Shown: piece by piece, positions 28,401 to 32,023 of the stretch
How the letters are laid out: the number at the start of each line of letters is the position of its first letter
Position numbering within the stretch: position 1 is the stretch's first letter
NCBI GenBank assembly: GCA_021828865.1
Contig: JAJZCW010000030.1
Location: forward strand, 1-32,023
DNA: 32,023 bases
Source of the DNA: Bacillota bacterium
GTDB taxonomy: Bacteria; Bacillota; Bacilli; Alicyclobacillales; SLC66
Direction of reading: 5' to 3'
The notes under the pieces: generated by a model
The model's database searches: none
Told to the model about the DNA's origin: nothing
Seen by the model: the letters and a program-made list of their open reading frames with translations, nothing else
Program-made: the position numbers and the translations under genes

Positions 28401-29702
28401 GAACTCATCATGATATCGGCGTACGATATGACGGAACTGGCGGATGAGATCGAGCACATCGGGATTGAAAAACGCTTGACTAAACCGGTGACGGAGTCGC
28501 AGTTGTTTGATGCGATGATGGAAGTGGTAGGGGTGGATAAGGAATCGCCGATGCAACGAACGATTCATCGCGAAGTGGCTGTTACGATGAAGGATTATGC
28601 TGAGACACTACAGGGGTCGCACTTGCTCTTGGTGGAAGACAACGAGATCAACCAGCAGGTGGCGATGGAAATACTAGGGCAGGCAGGGATAACGGTTGAC
28701 ATTGCGGGGAATGGGGTCCAGGCGATCGCGGCGCTGGAAGAACACACGTATGATGCGGTGCTGATGGATATTCAGATGCCGGTGATGGATGGGTACGAGG
28801 CGACGAGGCGGATTCGGGTCGATGGGCGATTCAAGGTGTTGCCGATCATCGCAATGACGGCAAATGCAATGAGTGGGGATCGGGAGAAGAGCTTAGAAGC
28901 CGGGATGAATGACTATGTGACCAAGCCGATTAATCCGGGACAGATGTTTGCCACGTTAGTGAAGTGGGTGACGGTACCGGAAGAGCGGAGAAGTAGTGAA
29001 CGATCGTTTGCATCAGAGGATTTGCAAAGGGCAGGACTGATGGGTGGGGGAACCACAGGATCAAGCGAAGAACAGCCGTGGCCGGAGCTACCGGGGATCG
29101 TGCTGGAAGATGGATTGACCAGAGTGGGGAACAACCGGACGCTGTATCGGAAGCTGTTGAGACAGTTTCGCTCGGGGAACGAGGAGACGGTGGCAAAGAT
29201 AGGGGAGGCGATGGAAGCGGGGGACTTGCAGACAGCAGCGAGGCTGGCGCACACGGTGAAGGGAGTGGCGGCGAACCTGGGGGCAGATAAGCTGGCAGGA
29301 TCGGGAGCTGAACTGGAGAGTGCATTCAAGCAAGGGAAGCTGGAGGGGATTGAGGAGTTGATCACTGCGTTGGCGAGGGAGCTTGGCGAGGTGATGGAAG
29401 GGATTGCAGCGTTCGAGGCAGCGCTGGCGACCCCGGAAGCAGTGGTGGCATCAACTGGGGGAGAGGCGATGGATGTCGAGATGGTGCGCGAGCAACTGGG
29501 GCAACTAGCGGAGATGCTGGAGCATGGGATGGTAGATTCGATGGAGCAGATCGAGAAACTCGACCGGCAGTTTGCGGATCATGAGGTGGGGCAGAGGTGG
29601 GAGCGGTTGAAGCAGCAGGTGGAGCAGTTTGACATGGACAGTGCGCTTATGGAGCTACAGGGAATTGCAGCAATACTAAATATTACAATAAAAATGGAGT
29701 GA
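25404..29702 (+). CDS. Soluble multi-PAS hybrid sensor histidine kinase with two receivers and Hpt
   Basis: This 1432-residue protein has no membrane helix, so it senses inside the cell. Domains in order are PAS1 (about 1-105), PAS2 (118-245), PAS3 (257-385), PAS4 (395-517), PAS5 (535-655), HisKA with phospho-His684 in SHEIRTPMN, and HATPase with N-box [15 protein letters not shown] and GTGLGL. REC1 follows with Asp975 in [11 protein letters not shown], then REC2 with Asp1122 in [11 protein letters not shown] and an Hpt domain with His1283 in AHTVKG. A helical tail closes it. All phosphorelay residues are present, so a His-Asp-His relay to an outside regulator is expected. PAS2 and PAS3 are near duplicates sharing the [11 protein letters not shown] signature. 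The ATG follows AGGGGAG by nine bases. Base composition shifts to strongly G-rich in the last third. Confidence 0.9.
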   Translation: MQSQYESVFDHISEAYMMISEKSDMLDINQAFCSMLGYEKEELINRSVFDLIDVKEWESMMKGSRKIIFKKKSGELCDCDVKVSPLPFIAGLGNPVVLIIKENTQRHQLDELQKHIDEIIDFLPDATMITDHNGKIVFWNRAIEEMTGISAAAMIGKGDYEYSLPFYGERRPLLVDLVQMPNDEIEGKYKNIRKDKHTITAQVEIPNLRGKRRFLWVTAASIFNEDNKVIGFIESIRDITEYKLLEEEKMNQNEQELADIINFLPDPTLIIDTEGKVTFWNHAMEKMSGIKSEDIVGKGDYEYSLPFFGERQPVLANLVLNPETEVVERFGVNLRKGESISVEAWAPLLHGEGRHLFTTAAPLYNSSGEIIGAIESIRDITEQKNAENSMKENEFRYRQMIENLPVGIQVFDKNGIQEIANHAIEKIYHISAKDIVGKRNILKDSQVIRTGAISYIQRALQGESFIGLEHPVDLSETFGSGTVIWFRSQYIPIKNLSGEVVGFAAANEDITELKQYQQHLEEMVQERTTALVESEENLRTMFEDSYDAMMMMDENGFFDCNQRTLEILEIDSKEECMSYGPVDFSPEYQPDGRESRLVLQEYIEQAYETGFVNFEWISRRHRSKENFDSDVLLSRINLHGKSVIQATVRDITERKRMENELRQAKEDAEAATRAKSDFLANMSHEIRTPMNAIIGMTYLALQTELTPKQQDYLGKIQFSAQSLLGIINDILDFSKIEAGKLDMEVINFDLDETLTGLSDLLSMKAYQKGIELLFHYTSDIPQKLKGDPLRLGQILTNLTNNAVKFTEQGEIVVKIELLHKDEQKVRLQFSVKDTGIGMTKEQQGRLFQAFTQADTSTTRKYGGTGLGLAISARLVAMMGGEIGVESEPGQGSTFYFTAEFGLNHDVEDRKHKWHRLASKSMKVMVIDDNAVAVEILLQMLESLRCEAVGVESGEKGLALLEQAAQSEPFDLVLLDWQMPEMDGIEVARQIRARGFVHEPELIMISAYDMTELADEIEHIGIEKRLTKPVTESQLFDAMMEVVGVDKESPMQRTIHREVAVTMKDYAETLQGSHLLLVEDNEINQQVAMEILGQAGITVDIAGNGVQAIAALEEHTYDAVLMDIQMPVMDGYEATRRIRVDGRFKVLPIIAMTANAMSGDREKSLEAGMNDYVTKPINPGQMFATLVKWVTVPEERRSSERSFASEDLQRAGLMGGGTTGSSEEQPWPELPGIVLEDGLTRVGNNRTLYRKLLRQFRSGNEETVAKIGEAMEAGDLQTAARLAHTVKGVAANLGADKLAGSGAELESAFKQGKLEGIEELITALARELGEVMEGIAAFEAALATPEAVVASTGGEAMDVEMVREQLGQLAEMLEHGMVDSMEQIEKLDRQFADHEVGQRWERLKQQVEQFDMDSALMELQGIAAILNITIKME

Positions 29703-29741
29703 GTTCCAGGCTATCACTTTGGGGGATGGAGATGCAATCTA

Positions 29742-32023
29742 ATGAGTATGGGTAGCAATGGTAACTGGTTGTCAAGGATATTTGTGGCACCTCCTGAACG
29801 ATACAAATTCGATTTTGAACAGGAAGTTTATCATGGAAATATTGGTAGATTTATTAAAATGTCAGCTTATGTGGCACTTTTCGAAGCAGGAGGTTCTTTT
29901 GTCTATTTTCATATCCATCAACCACTAAATGGGATGATGTCTGCTTTTATTTCCTTCTTGATGGCCATTGTTTGTTTTGTCTATCTATTTTTAAAAAAAA
30001 TACGGCCTTCCCTAATAACCCCTATATTTGTATTTATGGAAAATACAGTAATAATCAGTTCGTTACTTATTGGTTTTGTTTTGATGATCTTCGACCATGC
30101 TGGAGGATTTGCGTTTGAGATTTATCTAATCACTCCTTTGTTAGTGGCGAATGTATTTAGTATCAAGCCGCGAACCTCTCTTATTATTTATTTTTTAACT
30201 AGTGTTCTCGTGATAGCGGAACTATATATCATATTGGGAAATCAAGTGAGTACATACCGAGTAGTAACGATTGTATTTGTTAATATTTTCTCTGCCGTCA
30301 TTGCCAATATTGAATATCGTAATCGGTTACAAGAATATCTGACTAGGCAGAGCATCAGCGAACAGGCCAAAGAGTTATTGCATACGCAACAGGAACGAGA
30401 ACAAGCAGAACAGATCTTGGAGGAATCTAGAAAGCAGCTTGAACAAATTATCAACTTTTTACCGGATGCCGTGTTAATGGTCAATATGGATGGAATAGTG
30501 ACCGTTTGGAATCAGGCAATGGAGGAGATGACGGGTATTTCCGCTAAGGAGATGATTGGAAAAGGGAACTATGAGCATGCCATTCCTTTTTACGGTGAGC
30601 GGCGTCCGATTATGGTTGATTTGGTGATCTCCGCTAATGAGGAGCAACAAAAAAAATACCTTAAATTTCAACAAAGAAGTCACGGGATTTTAGCAGAGAC
30701 TTGGGTGCCGGTATTGCGAGGGGAAAAAAGGTATCTCTATATCATTGCTACTCCGCTCTATGATGTGCATGGCCATCTAATCGGCGCGATTGAATCGATT
30801 CGGGATATCACGGACCGGAAGGAAATGGAGACTGAATTGCTAGACGCAATGGAAGAGGCCGAAGCAGCCACACGAGCGAAGAGTGATTTTCTCGCCAATA
30901 TGAGTCACGAGATCCGCACCCCGATGAATGCGATCATCGGCATGTCCTATTTGGCCTTACAAACAGAACTTACCCCTAAACAGCAAGATTACCTCGAGAA
31001 AATTCAATCTTCTTCTCAGACACTCCTTGGCATCATCAACGATATCCTGGATTTCTCTAAGATCGAAGCCGGCAAAATGGACATGGAAGCGGTGGAATTT
31101 AATATTGACGAAACGATGAATAACCTGGCGAGCATGCTGGGGGTAAAAGCGTATCAAAAGGGACTGGAATTACTGTTTGAGTATACCTCGGATATTCCAA
31201 GACGATTGAAGGGAGATCCATTACGGCTTGGGCAAGTTTTGATCAACCTGACGAATAACGCCCTCAAATTTACCGAACACGGGGAAATCGTCGTGAAGAT
31301 TGAACGAGTACGTCAGGATGAGCAAAAGGTAAGGTTGCAGTTTTCGGTGAAAGACACAGGGATAGGCATGACGAGAGAGCAGCAGAGCCGACTGTTCCAG
31401 GCATTCACACAAGCGGATGCATCGACAACGCGCAAATACGGGGGGACAGGACTTGGGCTGGCGATTAGCGCACGGCTCGTGGGGATGATGGGCGGCGAGA
31501 TTTGGGTGGAGAGCGAACCGGGGGAAGGTAGCACTTTTTTCTTCACGGCCGTGTTTGAGGTGGTGGAGACAGAAAAACCTGCGGATGCGCTCGCCCGTCT
31601 AGGGAAACAAGGGTTGCAAGTGCTGGTGATCGACGACAACGATACGGCGATGGAAATACTCATGGCCATGCTGGATTCCCTTCGTTTTCAAGCGGTGGGA
31701 GTGCGAAGCGGAGCGGAGGGATTGGCGGCACTGGAAGGGGCGCAGGAAACGCCGTTTGATCTGGTGTTGCTGGATTGGCAGATGCCGGGGATGGACGGGA
31801 TAGAGACCGCACGGCGGATTCGAGAATTGGCGTTGGCGCGGCAACCGGAGATCATCATGGTCTCCGCGTATGATCTCGCGGAGATGGAGGAAGAGACGAG
31901 CCGGCTGGGGATCGAAAAGCACCTGGTGAAGCCGGTGACAGAGTCGCAGTTGTTTGATGCGGTGATGGAAGTGGTGGGGGTAGAGGAAGGCGCTCGCTTA
32001 GCTGTATCCTCCCATGCGGAAGC
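29742..32023 (+). CDS. Membrane-bound hybrid sensor histidine kinase, runs off the window
   Basis: The frame from ATG 29742 stays open to the right edge, 760 complete codons. The N-terminus has six membrane helices at about residues 40-58, 64-84, 97-117, 123-141, 145-165 and 173-190 with very short loops. A coiled-coil linker rich in Glu and Gln follows, then one PAS domain (about 230-365) with [17 protein letters not shown]. HisKA has phospho-His389 in SHEIRTPMN, HATPase has LTNNALKF, DTGIGM and GTGLGL, and a receiver carries Asp678 in LLDWQMPGMDG. More domains may follow outside. It starts 39 bases after the first kinase and shares its PAS type and catalytic core, so the two are paralogues in one operon. 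GGATGGAG lies ten bases before the ATG. The six-helix sensor resembles none I can name. Confidence 0.9.
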   Translation, partial: MSMGSNGNWLSRIFVAPPERYKFDFEQEVYHGNIGRFIKMSAYVALFEAGGSFVYFHIHQPLNGMMSAFISFLMAIVCFVYLFLKKIRPSLITPIFVFMENTVIISSLLIGFVLMIFDHAGGFAFEIYLITPLLVANVFSIKPRTSLIIYFLTSVLVIAELYIILGNQVSTYRVVTIVFVNIFSAVIANIEYRNRLQEYLTRQSISEQAKELLHTQQEREQAEQILEESRKQLEQIINFLPDAVLMVNMDGIVTVWNQAMEEMTGISAKEMIGKGNYEHAIPFYGERRPIMVDLVISANEEQQKKYLKFQQRSHGILAETWVPVLRGEKRYLYIIATPLYDVHGHLIGAIESIRDITDRKEMETELLDAMEEAEAATRAKSDFLANMSHEIRTPMNAIIGMSYLALQTELTPKQQDYLEKIQSSSQTLLGIINDILDFSKIEAGKMDMEAVEFNIDETMNNLASMLGVKAYQKGLELLFEYTSDIPRRLKGDPLRLGQVLINLTNNALKFTEHGEIVVKIERVRQDEQKVRLQFSVKDTGIGMTREQQSRLFQAFTQADASTTRKYGGTGLGLAISARLVGMMGGEIWVESEPGEGSTFFFTAVFEVVETEKPADALARLGKQGLQVLVIDDNDTAMEILMAMLDSLRFQAVGVRSGAEGLAALEGAQETPFDLVLLDWQMPGMDGIETARRIRELALARQPEIIMVSAYDLAEMEEETSRLGIEKHLVKPVTESQLFDAVMEVVGVEEGARLAVSSHAE

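Noticed and set aside
28913..29365. Several long minus-strand frames antisense to the kinase receivers and Hpt
   Set aside because: They mirror the G-rich plus strand, giving Pro/Ser/Leu-rich low-complexity peptides with no ribosome sites; they are composition effects.
29742..32023. Frameshift in the second kinase
   Set aside because: Reading codon by codon from 29742, the frame stays open through all domains to the window edge, so it is only truncated by the window.

Overview
The window reads as chromosome of a Gram-positive Bacillota, most likely a Bacillales/Alicyclobacillaceae-type organism. The supporting signs are strong AGGAGG-type ribosome sites, frequent GTG/TTG starts, and a yerC-like gene, pcrA, ligA, gatCAB, dagK and rlmCD in an order recalling the yer/gat region of Bacillus subtilis. 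A TagO-type wall-polymer transferase and a short ProS with a C-terminal zinc module fit the same picture. The placement is inferred from gene content; no rRNA gene is present to settle it.

Left part (1-10,000): the end of an oligoendopeptidase F gene; an XRE regulator divergent from an MFS transporter, with an 18-bp perfect palindrome over the regulator promoter; an esterase remnant that has lost its nucleophile block; a PHS-family (phosphate-type) transporter; proS and a GNAT gene on the minus strand; a small XRE regulator; a PaaG-like enoyl-CoA hydratase; a YerC/TrpR-like regulator; an NDH-2 type NADH:quinone dehydrogenase; and a free-standing tRNA-Pro(CGG).

Middle part (10,100-23,520): a dense housekeeping block on the plus strand. 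purE-purK, an unrecognised 149-residue protein, pcrA and ligA are closely packed and probably co-transcribed. A tagO-like gene follows, then gatC-gatA-gatB-dagK-rlmCD from an extended -10 promoter. A 45-codon minus-strand frame for a tiny membrane protein lies between ligA and tagO.

Right part (23,520-32,023): accessory in character. An AbrB-type antitoxin/PIN toxin pair on the minus strand is bordered by islands of degenerate heptamer repeats. A NarL-type response regulator that has lost its phospho-aspartate block and DNA-binding domain lies head to head with two tandem hybrid histidine kinases. The first is soluble, with five PAS domains, HisKA, HATPase, two receivers and Hpt. The second has six membrane helices, one PAS, HisKA, HATPase and a receiver, and runs off the right edge. 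The two kinases share an unusual PAS type and near-identical catalytic DNA, so they look like a locally duplicated phosphorelay whose neighbouring output regulator is broken. I saw no CRISPR array, transposase or phage gene. I saw no previously undescribed multi-gene system that I could defend; the strongest leads are the kinase locus and the repeat islands.
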